DNA from: Moduliflexus sp964602655 | Lineage (GTDB): Bacteria; Moduliflexota; Moduliflexia; Moduliflexales; Moduliflexaceae | Assembly (NCBI GenBank): GCA_964602655.1 | Contig: CAZRSF010000018.1 | Span: forward strand, 25,236 to 89,235 | DNA length: 64,000 nucleotides | Reading direction: 5' to 3' | In this document: positions 15,922 through 26,600 of the stretch, in pieces | Layout of the letters: every line of letters begins with the position of its first letter | How positions within the stretch are numbered: position 1 is the stretch's first letter | The notes under the pieces: model-generated | Database searches by the model: none | What the model saw: only the letters and a program-made list of their open reading frames with translations | Told to the model about the DNA's origin: nothing | Program-made: the position numbers and the translations under genes

Positions 15922-16272
15922 TTAAAACGTGATAATTTGATATCCGTGTTCCAGATATGCCCCGATGCTCGGATGGCCTGACATTTCATTCTTCACAGGC
16001 AATCCCTGTTCTTGAGCGGCCTGGAGCGTCCCCATTTTCGACGCGCACGCCTGACAAACCGCATGAATCAATCCTGCGTCTTTGACCTGACGGTAGAGTT
16101 CGGCAAACGGCGCGTCCGGCTCGGCCAGCGGTTTAATCAATTTGGTCGCGCTCCCTTCGATAACCAACGCCACATCATAACCGCGTGCCTGCATATCGAG
16201 CGCATTCAGCAGCACATGCGCAAAACACATCGGCTCTCCATTAAACGCAAATAAGGCGATTTTTTTCTGCAT
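15922..16272 (-). CDS. DsrE-like small sulfur-relay-type protein
   Basis: This 116-residue cytosolic protein has the DsrE/F-like Rossmann-type start (KKIALFAFNGEPMCFAHVLLNALDM, YDVALVIEGSATKLI) and a cysteine pair in HAVCQACASKMG. DsrE-like proteins carry or transfer sulfur via such Cys residues, though many members are uncharacterised. TTGGAGG precedes ATG 16272. The TSUP exporter gene lies 108 nt upstream on the same strand, and a palindrome occupies the gap, so the two may form a sulfur-handling pair. Confidence 0.8.
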   Translation of the reverse strand: MQKKIALFAFNGEPMCFAHVLLNALDMQARGYDVALVIEGSATKLIKPLAEPDAPFAELYRQVKDAGLIHAVCQACASKMGTLQAAQEQGLPVKNEMSGHPSIGAYLEHGYQIITF

Positions 16273-16306
16273 CGTTTTTCCTCCAATACATGAGTGAGAA
16301 TCTTGT

Positions 16307-16376
16307 CTGTTTTAAAAATCTCTCTATCGGAAGTGCTCTGCGTTGGCAGTCAAAGCACTCCAGACGTTTAAAACAG
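16307..16376. repeat. 70-bp intercistronic palindrome
   Basis: The outer arms CTGTTTTAAA (16307-16316) and TTTAAAACAG (16367-16376) match perfectly. Inner arms AGTGCT (16332-16337) and AGCACT (16354-16359) are flanked by GG and CC with one bulge. It fills most of the gap between the TSUP and DsrE-like genes. The inner GG..AGTGCT/AGCACTCC pattern resembles other junction palindromes in the window. Confidence 0.6.
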
Positions 16377-16380
16377 CGTC

Positions 16381-17148
16381 TTAGAAACCATGTCTGATTT
16401 TGAAAATGACCGTCACAAAAAGCAAGAAGAAGACGGCAAACAGCAACCATTGAATCAAGCGTTGTCCTCGTCTGATCGCCAAATGGCTGCCAAGATAACC
16501 TCCCAGCATATTGGCGAAGGCAATCGGAAGGCCGAGCGTATAGATGACTTTTCCAGCCAATGCGAACGTCGTGAACGAACTGATATTCGAGGCCAGGTTG
16601 AACACTTTGGCAATGGCCGACGCCTGAATCAGGTGCAATCCTAAAAACAGATAGAAGCCGAAAATCAAAAATGTGCCGGTTCCCGGCCCGAAAAATCCAT
16701 CGTAAAATCCGATGATTCCACACATCAGCGGCACATGCAGATAAAGATTGATCTCCGAAAATTCTGCCAGCGAGGTCTTGAGACGTTTTTTCGGCAGAAA
16801 CGTCAACAGCGCTGTCACAGGGAGCAAAAAGAGAATAATTTTCGCCGTCGTCGCCTGATCGCAGAACAAGACCAGTTTGGTGCCGCTTACCGCCCCAATC
16901 ATCGTGAATGGCACGCCAATCGCCGCAATTTTCCAGAGGACTTTTTTTTGACGCGCAAAATTCACTAAGGCCGTCGCCGTCCCGAACATCGCCGAAAACT
17001 TATTCGTGCCTAACGCGGATTGCGGCGGAAGACCGGCCAGCAGAAAAGATGGCAGCAGCAACAGCCCGCCACCGCCGGCAATACTGTCCACGAATCCGGC
17101 GACAAACGACATGCCGCAGAGCAACATGAGTGCTGTTGTTGTGACCAT
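16381..17148 (-). CDS. TSUP-family (TauE/SafE) membrane transporter
   Basis: The 255-residue polytopic protein has the family start GMSFVAGFVDSIAGGGGLLLLPSFLLAGLPPQSALGTNKFSAM, and the repeated second half GFYDGFFGPGTGTFLIFGF and ASNISSFTTFALAGK. TSUP members move sulfite, sulfonates or thiosulfate, but many are uncharacterised. ATG 17148 has AAGG upstream and begins right at the first helix; the frame extends to 17232 without a better start. Adjacent DsrE-like gene suggests a sulfur substrate. Confidence 0.9.
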   Translation of the reverse strand: MVTTTALMLLCGMSFVAGFVDSIAGGGGLLLLPSFLLAGLPPQSALGTNKFSAMFGTATALVNFARQKKVLWKIAAIGVPFTMIGAVSGTKLVLFCDQATTAKIILFLLPVTALLTFLPKKRLKTSLAEFSEINLYLHVPLMCGIIGFYDGFFGPGTGTFLIFGFYLFLGLHLIQASAIAKVFNLASNISSFTTFALAGKVIYTLGLPIAFANMLGGYLGSHLAIRRGQRLIQWLLFAVFFLLFVTVIFKIRHGF

Positions 17149-17343
17149 AGCACAGACCTTTCTTCTCGTATGAGACACAGAGCGATTGAGGGAGATGTTC
17201 GAAAACGCCGACATGTTCCGTGTAATGGTCATCGTTCTGTCAACCCGAAAATACGAGAAAAGATGAAAAACCTTTTGACATTCCTCCCCACATTTTCTAC
17301 AGCAGCTTCAGGTCAATAATCCCACACCTGCGAGGAAAAAAAT

Positions 17344-18075
17344 ATGGCTGCGTCAATAATGCTTTCTATCATCATTCCGGCATATAATGAGGAAGAACGC
17401 CTTCCCGATACGTTGCGGCAGGTGTACGCCTATTTGCGGCAGCAGCCGTATGCGTATGAAGTGATTGTCGTGGATGACGGCAGTTCGGATGGCACATGCC
17501 GCATGGTCGAAACGTTTTTTGCGACGGTGTCGGGCGGCGTGTTGCTGCGCAATGACCGCAATCGCGGCAAAGGCTTCAGCGTCCGACGAGGCGTGTTGGC
17601 GTCAGTCGGAGAGTTCGCGCTGTTCACTGATGCCGATCTGTCCACCCCGATTCAGGAGGTTGAAAAGCTGTTTGCCGCGTTACACGCAGGCTGCGATATT
17701 GCGATTGGCTCAAGGGGGCTGCGAACATCGGATGTGCGCCGCCATCAACCATTTTACCGTGAGTACATGGGCAAAATATTCAATCTGTTCGCCAAGGTCT
17801 TTGCGCTGACGCCCTTTGCCGACACGCAATGCGGCTTCAAATGCTTTCGCGGCGATGTCGCGCGCGCGGTATTTGCGCGCCAGCAAATCAATCATTTCAG
17901 CTTTGATGTCGAAGTCTTGTTTATCGCCGCCCGTCATCGCTACACGATTCGAGAAGTGCCGATCCAATGGGTGAATAACCCGAATAGCCGCGTCAACGCT
18001 TTGATTGACGCCACAAAGATGTTCGAAGATTTATGTCGGATTCGTTCGAATGCCTGGATGGGAAAATATGATTAA
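17344..18075 (+). CDS. Polyprenyl-phosphate glucosyltransferase-like GT2 (ALG5/DPM1 type)
   Basis: The 243-residue protein starts SIIIPAYNEEERLPDTL, has the VVDDGSSDGT motif and the FTDADLSTPI segment typical of dolichyl-phosphate beta-glucosyltransferase relatives, then QCGFKCFRGDVARAVF. It likely transfers a sugar from a nucleotide sugar to a polyprenyl phosphate at the inner-membrane cytosolic face. AGGAAAAAAAT precedes the ATG. Its end overlaps the next gene by 8 nt, indicating translational coupling with a putative consumer of the lipid-linked sugar. Confidence 0.9.
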   Translation: MAASIMLSIIIPAYNEEERLPDTLRQVYAYLRQQPYAYEVIVVDDGSSDGTCRMVETFFATVSGGVLLRNDRNRGKGFSVRRGVLASVGEFALFTDADLSTPIQEVEKLFAALHAGCDIAIGSRGLRTSDVRRHQPFYREYMGKIFNLFAKVFALTPFADTQCGFKCFRGDVARAVFARQQINHFSFDVEVLFIAARHRYTIREVPIQWVNNPNSRVNALIDATKMFEDLCRIRSNAWMGKYD

Positions 18076-20398
18076 TGTCACACGTCTTCTGAATGTGTTA
18101 TTTCCGCTGCTCGTGCGTTATGGCATTGCAGGCGCATTTGGGTATGCTTCCGCGTATCTCTTGACGCTGGCAGGCATTGACGCCCCTGGAAATTGGAGCC
18201 GATTCTATACGTTGGCGATTCCCGTCTGCTACGCGCTTTTCAGCACAGCGCATCTTGTGACGCAGCGCATTGCAGGGGAACAGCAGGCCGCGTTTCGACG
18301 TTGGCGGCAATATGACGACACCTCCTATCTCCTTCTTCTCGGATTTTTAGGAATCGAAATCGCTGCGCCCGCTCTCCCTGCTCCGTATTTCTGGTGTGCA
18401 GCCCTCTACCTTGTCATGGTGCTGGGAAAAACCGCCGTCTGGTGCGGCGGTTTGCAGCAATATATCAAAACGCTGTCCGCGTCTGAAAACAGCGCCGCAT
18501 CGCTTCAGCGCCTCCATCGCCTGCTGATTCTCACCGCTTTTGTCGTGTACGCCATGATTTCGTGGTATCACCAATACCGATTCACGACCACCGGCGATGA
18601 ACCGCATTACCTCCTGATTACGCATAGTCTCTGGCATGACGGCGACACCAATTTGTTCAACAATTACCAGCAAAAAGATTACACCTCATTTTACTGGGAT
18701 GAACTCCTTCCGGCGTTCGGCGATCAAGTCAACGATACGACCATTTATTCGTATCGCCATAAAGGCGTGTATCCCCATACCTTGCTCCCCGGTTACGTGC
18801 TGGGCGGACGCTTCGGCGCCACGCTGCAAATGAACCTGATTGCCGCCTTGCTGATGGGACAGGTGTTTTTGTTGGCGGTCGAACTCTTTCAATCGCTTTC
18901 GGCGGCGTTTATGACCTGGCTCGGCATGGCGTTTACGATTCCGCTGATCGTGTATATGGGGCAGATTTATCCTGAAACGCTGGCCGCGCTGCTGACCGTC
19001 TGGATTGTCAGGCGTATTCGCAGCCTGCCGGAGCAGCAGATATGGCGCAATCGCCGCTTCTGGAGCGGCTGCGCCCTGATTGCGGGAAGCCTCTTGCTGC
19101 TGGTGTTGCTGAAAACACGCTATCTTCCATTAGCGGGAGCGTTGATGCTGTTTTTTCTGATTCGAATCGTACAGCGTCGGACTCGCCTGACGCAAAAACT
19201 CTTGTTTTTCGCAGGAATGGTCGTATTGTTTGCGCTGCTCGGCGCGATTGCCGTGTTGGCCGATAAATATCTTTTAGGCGGGATGTTTTTGGCTCGCATT
19301 TCCGACAGCCGTTACATGAGTTGGATATTGAAGGGATACAATCCGCTCTCCGGCCTGTTTGGGCTGCTGTTCGATCAAGAGTATGGCCTGTTGTTTTATA
19401 CGCCGCTCTATCTGCTGGCATTCATCGGCGTTGGCCTGCTGACTCGCGCCGAACTCGCGCAGACGCTGCCACTGCTGATGATCGTGGGCATCAACCATCT
19501 CACAATCGCGCTCTGGCCGCTCTGGCACGCCGCCCCAACGCCGCCTGTCCGCTATCTGCTGCCCGTCGTTCCGCTGCTCGGAGTGTTTGTCGCCAAATTT
19601 TGGAAATTGCCGAACACGAGCGTTAAATATGTGATGGCAGGCCTTTCGATCCTCTGGTCTGGATTTGCGGCCTGGACGATGACGCTGAATCCCTGGTGGC
19701 GCTACAACTGGGCGGACGGAACGAATAATTTTCTCGAAGAATTGTTGAGTATGCGCCTGTCTATCAATCTGGTCAGGCTGTTTCCTTCCTACATGAGATC
19801 ATCAGATCATCTTGTTGTTGTCACAGTGGCCGGCCTCATCGCGATTGGAGTCCTGATTGCCGCATGCCGCCGCGAAGCGCTCGGCTTGCGAGCAGACTGT
19901 TCGCAAGAAACTGCGCTGCTGCTGGTCGGTGTGATCGCCGGAACGATGGTATTCGGAGGGTTACTTGTCGCCAAGCGACTTCCGACGCGGGTCATCGAAG
20001 CGGAAGATCGCCTTGACATCGGCGCGCGCGACGGTCAGCGCGTTCCATCGGCGCTCGATCCCTGGGATAATCAACAGTATCTGAGAACATGGCGTTATTT
20101 TGGACGGGAACTCGAAGACGATCAGCGAATGACGGTCTTTCCGAAACTCGCGCGCGCGAATGTCACGCTCACGATTTACGCCAGGACAAAATTAGTGCAT
20201 AAAACGCCGAAAAACCTCCCGAAACTCCGCATTTTGGTCAATACCGAACCCATCGCCGAGATCGAGATTACCAGAGAATACTGGCAAACATACGCTGTAC
20301 CGCTTCTCATCAACTCGCGCCGTCCGGAAATCACGATCAAGCTTGAAACGACGAATACGGAAGAGGCTGTGATTATTGATAAATTCCGGTTTCAATAA
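18068..20398 (+). CDS. Large polytopic membrane protein, glycosyltransferase (GT-C)-like
   Basis: This 776-residue protein has about a dozen or more hydrophobic helices. An extracytoplasmic acidic motif TTGDEPHYLLITHSL after an early helix, plus KGVYPHTLLPGYVLGG, resembles the catalytic first loop of GT-C enzymes such as PMT/ArnT. A soluble C-terminal part (about 660-776) looks beta-rich. ATG 18068 is preferred because it overlaps the upstream glycosyltransferase stop and begins just before the first helix; the frame opens upstream at 18005. Partnership with the polyprenyl-phosphate glucosyltransferase suggests it transfers sugar from that carrier outside the membrane. Confidence 0.75.
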   Translation: MINVTRLLNVLFPLLVRYGIAGAFGYASAYLLTLAGIDAPGNWSRFYTLAIPVCYALFSTAHLVTQRIAGEQQAAFRRWRQYDDTSYLLLLGFLGIEIAAPALPAPYFWCAALYLVMVLGKTAVWCGGLQQYIKTLSASENSAASLQRLHRLLILTAFVVYAMISWYHQYRFTTTGDEPHYLLITHSLWHDGDTNLFNNYQQKDYTSFYWDELLPAFGDQVNDTTIYSYRHKGVYPHTLLPGYVLGGRFGATLQMNLIAALLMGQVFLLAVELFQSLSAAFMTWLGMAFTIPLIVYMGQIYPETLAALLTVWIVRRIRSLPEQQIWRNRRFWSGCALIAGSLLLLVLLKTRYLPLAGALMLFFLIRIVQRRTRLTQKLLFFAGMVVLFALLGAIAVLADKYLLGGMFLARISDSRYMSWILKGYNPLSGLFGLLFDQEYGLLFYTPLYLLAFIGVGLLTRAELAQTLPLLMIVGINHLTIALWPLWHAAPTPPVRYLLPVVPLLGVFVAKFWKLPNTSVKYVMAGLSILWSGFAAWTMTLNPWWRYNWADGTNNFLEELLSMRLSINLVRLFPSYMRSSDHLVVVTVAGLIAIGVLIAACRREALGLRADCSQETALLLVGVIAGTMVFGGLLVAKRLPTRVIEAEDRLDIGARDGQRVPSALDPWDNQQYLRTWRYFGRELEDDQRMTVFPKLARANVTLTIYARTKLVHKTPKNLPKLRILVNTEPIAEIEITREYWQTYAVPLLINSRRPEITIKLETTNTEEAVIIDKFRFQ

Positions 20399-20448
20399 AG
20401 AAACGACTGTTCTTGCAAGGGTAACCTGACGGGTTCGTTCCTGCCGAC

Positions 20449-20467
20449 AGAGGCGCGAAACGCCTCT
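20449..20467 (+). terminator. Weak terminator-like hairpin
   Basis: The arms AGAGGCG (20449-20455) and CGCCTCT (20461-20467) pair with a CGAAA loop, about 50 nt after the membrane-protein stop. The first T-run comes about 10 nt later, so this is only a moderate candidate. Confidence 0.4.
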
Positions 20468-20587
20468 TGTCAAGTCGGTTTTTGCGAAGATTGAGAATTC
20501 TCGAAATTCGATACATTGTCACTTCTCAGACATTCTCTTGTTGACAAAAAATAACATGGCGTGTCTTCTTCGTATTGAGACAGCAAT

Positions 20588-20613
20588 CCTGACAGGGGTC
20601 GAACCCTGCCAGG
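20588..20613. repeat. Short palindrome in the leader of the giant kinase gene
   Basis: The arms CCTGACAGGG (20588-20597) and CCCTGCCAGG (20604-20613) match at 9 of 10 positions with a 6-nt loop. It sits about 25 nt before ATG 20638, just before AAGGAG. It could affect translation or be a dispersed palindrome. Confidence 0.5.
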
Positions 20614-20637
20614 GTTATCCGACAAGGAGATGGAGAG

Positions 20638-23600
20638 ATGCTGCCAATTGTTCCAGGTTATCGCATTACACATACGCTTTACGAAAGCGAACACTCTCTC
20701 ATTTATCGCGGCTGGCGCAACGACGATCATCAGTCAGTCATTTTGAAACAATTCGAACCGCTGACGCGGCTCCCCGAAGAATTGGCGCGATTCAAGCGCG
20801 AATACGACGTGACGCGCGGACTTCATTCGACACGCTTGATCCAGGCGTATGATCTCGTGTGTCACGACGAACGCTGGATCATCGTCTTAGAAGATATTGG
20901 CGGGGAATCGCTGCGCGCGCTGCGCATCGCCGGAACATTGCCGCTGGCCGACCTTGTCGCGCTTGCCATCGGCGTGTGCGAAAATCTTGACGATATGCAC
21001 CGGCGGCATGTCATTCATAAAGACCTGAATCCCTCGAATATCGTGCTGAACCGGGAAACAGGTCAGATTCAAATTATTGATTTCGGGATCGCCTCGCAAT
21101 TTACCAAAGAATTCGCCTCGTTTCGCAATCCGAATGTCATCGAAGGGACGCTCGCCTACATTTCGCCGGAACAGACGGGTCGCATGAATCGGGACATTGA
21201 TGTTCGGACAGACTTTTATTCGCTCGGCGCAACATTGTACGAGCTGCTGACAGGCCGCTTGCCCTTCGAATCGAAGGACGCACTCACGCTCGTCCATGCT
21301 CATATCGCCACCTACCCTACGCCGCCGCGTGAATGCGTCATCCTGAAAGAACAGAACGCCTCGCACGTCGAGACGCTGCGCATTCTGTCCGACATGATCA
21401 TGAAACTGCTGGCGAAAAATGCCGAAGACCGCTATCAATCCGTGCAAGGCATTCTGCATGATCTCACGTACTGCCAGGACATTTTGATCGATTTTCTATC
21501 GGCGAATCCTCCGGATTCCCCTCCTGGGAGGGGTAAGGGGTGGGTTGTTGAAGACTGGAAGTCTCTCACCCCCCATAACCCACCCCTACCCCTCCCTGGA
21601 GGGAAATCGGTCGCCGAAGGCGCGGAACGTCGTTCGCCATTCCATGTTGGACAACACGACCTGTCCGGGCGGTTTTCCATGCCACAAAAGTTGTATGGCC
21701 GTGACCGGGAAATCGCCGCGCTGCTCGCCGTTTTCGAGCGCGTTGCGGCGGGCGCAACGGAATTAGCCTTGTTGACAGGCGAAGCCGGCATCGGGAAATC
21801 GTCGCTTGTCGCTGAAATTCATAAGCCGATCACGGCCAAACGGGGCTATTTTCTTTCAGGCAAATTCGACTATTTGCAGCGCAATATCGCCTATTCAGCC
21901 ATCACGCAGGCTTTCGGCCAATTTTGCGATCTTCTCTTAGCGGAATCGGCGGAAGAATTAGCCGCATGGCGACAGCGGATTCTTGCGGCAGTCGGAGACA
22001 ACGGACAGGCGCTGCTCGATGTCATTCCGCAATTGTCCGCCGTCATCGGAACGCAGCCGCCGCTTCAGGACGTCGGCCTGCAAGAGACGCAGCAGCGTTT
22101 TCTCCTCTCATTTCAACAATTCCTGCGCGCGCTGTGCCAACCGGCTCATCCCGTCGCGCTGTTTCTCGATGACCTCCAATGGGCGGACGCCGCCTCGCTG
22201 CATCTGCTGCAACTGCTGCTGACCGACGCCGATCTGCGCGCGCTGATGATCATTGCGGCCTATCGCGACGACGAAATCGCCGACGGTCATCCACTGCGCC
22301 TCCATCTGGATGCGTTGGCGCAAACCGGCGCGAAGATCGATGCGATGCGCTTGACACCCTTTCTGCCGGGCGATGTCGCCGATCTCGTTCATGACACGCT
22401 CGCCATTGCCGCGCCGCAGCTCAGCGACGTGATCTTTGCCAAAACGCAGGGCAATCCTTTTTTTGTCAGGCAATTTTTCCAGTCTCTTCACGACGACGAG
22501 GTCGTGCGTTTCGATGCGGCTGCCGGTCAATGGACGTATGACATGTCGCGCCTGCGAACCATGCCGTTGACCGATAATGTCGCCGCGCTGCTGTCCGAAA
22601 AAATTTCCCGGCTGTCGCAGCGCACCCGGCAAACCCTGCAAATCGCCGCGTGTCTCGGCCATCGTTTCGATCTCCCCACGTTGGCGTCTATCTGCTGCGA
22701 GCCTGTCGAAGAGGTCTTCGCAGATATGGTCTCCGCGAGCGACGAAGGCATTATCATCGTCCTGAACGAATCGGCGGCGCAGAATATCGCGCAGTGTCAA
22801 TTCGCGCATGATCGCTTGCGGCAAGCGGCGTATGCCTTGATTGCCGACGCCAAAAAACCGGCGATCCATTTGGGAATCGCGCGGCTGCTGCATGCCAGCC
22901 TGCCCCCAGAAGAGCGCGAAGAACGCCTCTTCGAATTGGTCGAACATTGGAACGCGGCGGCGGACTTACTGACAGACGACGCAGAAAAACGTCATCTTGC
23001 GGAATCGAACCTGAACGCGGGCAAAAAAGCCAAGGCGTCTGCGGCGCATCAGTCCGCGATCGGCTATCTTTCCGCCGGAATTGCGATGACAAGCGCAGAG
23101 GATTGGCATTCTCGACGGTCGCTGATGTTTGCGCTCTATGACGAATTCGCGGAAGCGGCGTATTTAGCGGCGGAGTATGCCATCATGGCGCACACTGTCG
23201 CCGTTGTGCTCGATCATGCGCGGGATGTCCTCGAAACCGTCCGAGCGCGCGAAACCGAAATTCTGGCAAGCATGGCGCAAGGCAATATTCCCGAAGCCGC
23301 CCGAATCGGTGTCGCCGCGTTGCGGCAATTCGGCGTCATGTTCCCGGAACAGCCGACGAACGATGATTTTGCCGCCCATTACGACGCGATCCGAGGCGCG
23401 ATGGCTGGCAGAACGCCGATGGAATTGCTGGCGCTTCCTGCGATGACAATCCCCGAAGGATTGGCCGCCCTGCGCCTGTTGGTCGCCGTGTACGCGCCGA
23501 TATTTTTCTGCCGCCCGGAACTCATTCCGTATGTGATCATGAAGCAGGTCATGTTATCGCTGCAATACGGGAATGCCCCATTCTCTCCGCTTGGGTACGC

Positions 23601-26600
23601 GACGTATGGCCTGCTGCTGTGCGGGCCGCTGCAAGAATATGACCTCAGTCATCAATTCGGCCAATTAGCCGCCGAACTCGTCAAACATCCGGCGTCAGCC
23701 GCGATCAGAACGCATACGACCCAGATGATCGCCTTTGCCATCCTGCCCTGGCACATTTCCCTGCATACCTGCATCGCAATGCTGCGGGACAATTATGAGG
23801 CGGGCATGGCGCTCGGCGATGTCATGTATGCCATGTATTCGGCCAATACCTACCTGTTCTATTCATATTTGGGCGGACGTCCGCTGGAAACGCTGTTGAC
23901 GGAATGCCAGACCTCTCTTCGCGCCGCTGAAAAGCAGCCGTATGTGCTGGCGCGGATAAATTTCGCTGCGACGATGATTGCGTGTCTGCGCGGCGATGAT
24001 GCCGAGCCTGAGCGTTCGGCGCTTGACCTGTTCAGCGAACGCATGTCGGTTGCGCCGTTCGAAGAGAGCCATGACGCCGGGATGCAACACCTCTTTTATC
24101 TGAACAAAACGTATTTGGCGTTGCTGTTCGAACAGCCAGCAGAATGCCTGCGCTACGCGGAAATCAGCCAACGGCTCGTCCACGCTTCCATCGGAATTTA
24201 TGTGTATCCGCTCTCCTTTTTTTATGACGCGCTCGCTCAAGCCGCCGCCTATCACACCCTCGAACCGGAGCGGCAGCAGCTTGCGCGGGAACGCATTGCC
24301 GGACATCTTCGACAGCTTGCGCGTTGGGCGGAATTCTGCCCGGCCAATTTCGCCCATAAATACGCGCTCGTTCAGGCGGAACTGCATCGCATCGAAGGCC
24401 GCGTCGAACAGGCGCTCGATGCGTATGACGACGCGATTCGGCTGACCAAATCCGCCGGTTTTTTATCCGAAGAGGCGCTCGCGAATGAATGCGCGGCCAA
24501 GTTCTGGCTGCGCAAAGGCAAACCGCATCTTGCCAGCGTCTATATGCGTAACGCCCATCATTGTTATCAATTGTGGGGCGCGCACCCCAAAGCGCATCAG
24601 TTGGAGGCGGCGTATCCCGAACTCCTCGCGAGCGGGATACGCCCATTCGAAACCGATACGTCGTCGTCATCCAGACGCACCGAGGCGCTTGATCTCGCGG
24701 CCATGATGAAAGCGGCGCAAACGATTTCGAAAGAAATCGCGCTGCCGGAATTGCTGAAACGCCTGATGATCGTCATGACCCAAACCGCCGGAGCGGAACG
24801 CGCGTCTCTGCTGCTGCGCGAACGCGAGGAATTCGTGCTGTACGCCCAGAGCGACGCGGCGGCGTCTCAGGTTGAGATGCTTGCCGAGCCGTTCAGCCAG
24901 ACGACGCGGCTGCCTCGCCATCTGCTCGAATACACGTTGCGCAAGCACGAACCGATCATTGTGGAGAATGCGTCAACAGATTTTCGCTTTGTCCATGACG
25001 CCTACGTCGCGCAGCGCCAACCCAAATCCGTCTTATCGCTGCCGATTCTTCACGGCGGTCATCTGATTGGGGTGTTGTATTTCGAAAATAATTTAGCGGA
25101 AGGCGTCTTTTCGCCGGAGCGCGTGGACATGCTGCGGTTGTTGGCCGGTCAAGCGGCCATTTCGATTGAGAATGCCCGCGTCTATGCCCATGTCGAGCAG
25201 CGCGTGCAAGAACGCACCGCCGAACTCAATGCGCTGAACGCTTCGCTGCGACAGGAAATTGCGGAACGCCGCCGCGCCGAAGAGCAACTGCAAGAAAGCC
25301 GAAACCTGCTCTTGACGATTGCCGATAATCTTCCAGCCTATATCGCCTACGCAGATGCCGAGACGCTGCGCTATAGATTTGTGAATACACAATTCGAGAA
25401 TTTCGGCCTGCCGCGCAGCGAATTCATCGGAAAGGAAATTCGGGCGCTCATCGGCGAAACAAATTACGCGATTGCGTTTCCCTTCCTCGAAAAGGTGAGA
25501 ACCGGCGAGCCGACGTTGTATGAAAACGAGTTTCGCCTTATCAGCGGCAATCGCTTGGTGCAGGTGAATTACGTGCCGGAATTCGATGAGCAGGGGCGTG
25601 TGCGCGGCATTGTCGTGCTTGGGAATGACATTACGGAATTGAAGCAGACCGAACACGCCTTGCGCGAAAGCGAGAAACTGCTGATGCTGATCGCCGACAA
25701 CCTGCCGGCCTATATCGCCTACGCCGACGCGGCTGATTTGCGTTATCGTTTCGTCAATAAGCAATATGAAGCTTTCGGGCGTCCTCGGCATGATATTATC
25801 GGCAAAACATTTCCAGAAATTGTCGGTGAAACAGGCTACGAATTTGCCAAACCCTACCTTGAACAGGCACTCTCCGGTCAACCGGCGTCGTATGAAAATA
25901 TCTTCCACCTTACGCATGGCGACCGCTGGATCAAGGTCAATTATGTTCCTGATTTTGACGAGAAAAAAAATGTGCGAGGGCTTGTGATTTTGAGCTATGA
26001 CATCACGCAGGAAAAACAGGCGGAACAGGCATTGCAACAAGCAAAAAACGCGGCAGAATCCTCGAACCGGGCGAAAAGCATGTTTCTTGCCAGCATGAGC
26101 CATGAACTCCGCACGCCGTTGAACGCCATTATCGGGTTTGCGCAGCTTCTGACCTATTCCTCGAAGCTTCCGCCGGACGCGTGCGAGTATGTCGAAATTA
26201 TCCAACGCAGCAGCGTTCATCTGCTTGCGCTGATCAATCAGGTGCTCGATCTCTCGAAAATCGAAGCCGGTCGGATGACCTTAAACGACAAAGCGATCAA
26301 TCTCTACGCGCTCCTTGACGAATTGGAAGAGATGTTCTGGCTCAACGCGCAGCAAAAGGGGCTGCGCATTCTGTTCGAACGCGCCGAGGACACGCCATGC
26401 TACATCCTGGCAGATGAGTTGAAATTACGCCAAATTCTGATGAATCTGCTCAATAACGCCATAAAATTCACGCAGCAAGGCAGTGTGACCGTTCGCGTTG
26501 CGCCGATGCCGCTGCCGGAGTTCGCAGAGCCAGCGACGTTGTCTATGACGTTGCAATTTTCGGTTGAGGATACCGGCGCTGGCATCGCCCCAGAAGATTT

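Noticed and set aside
21511..21610. CRISPR-like repeat array suggested by the repeated G/C-rich segments
   Set aside because: There are just two inverted arms, with no regular direct repeats or spacers.
25093..26220. A 375-codon minus-strand frame inside the giant kinase gene
   Set aside because: It is antisense to well-defined GAF and PAS domains, and repeats mirror the PAS duplication. It has no ribosome-binding site of note.
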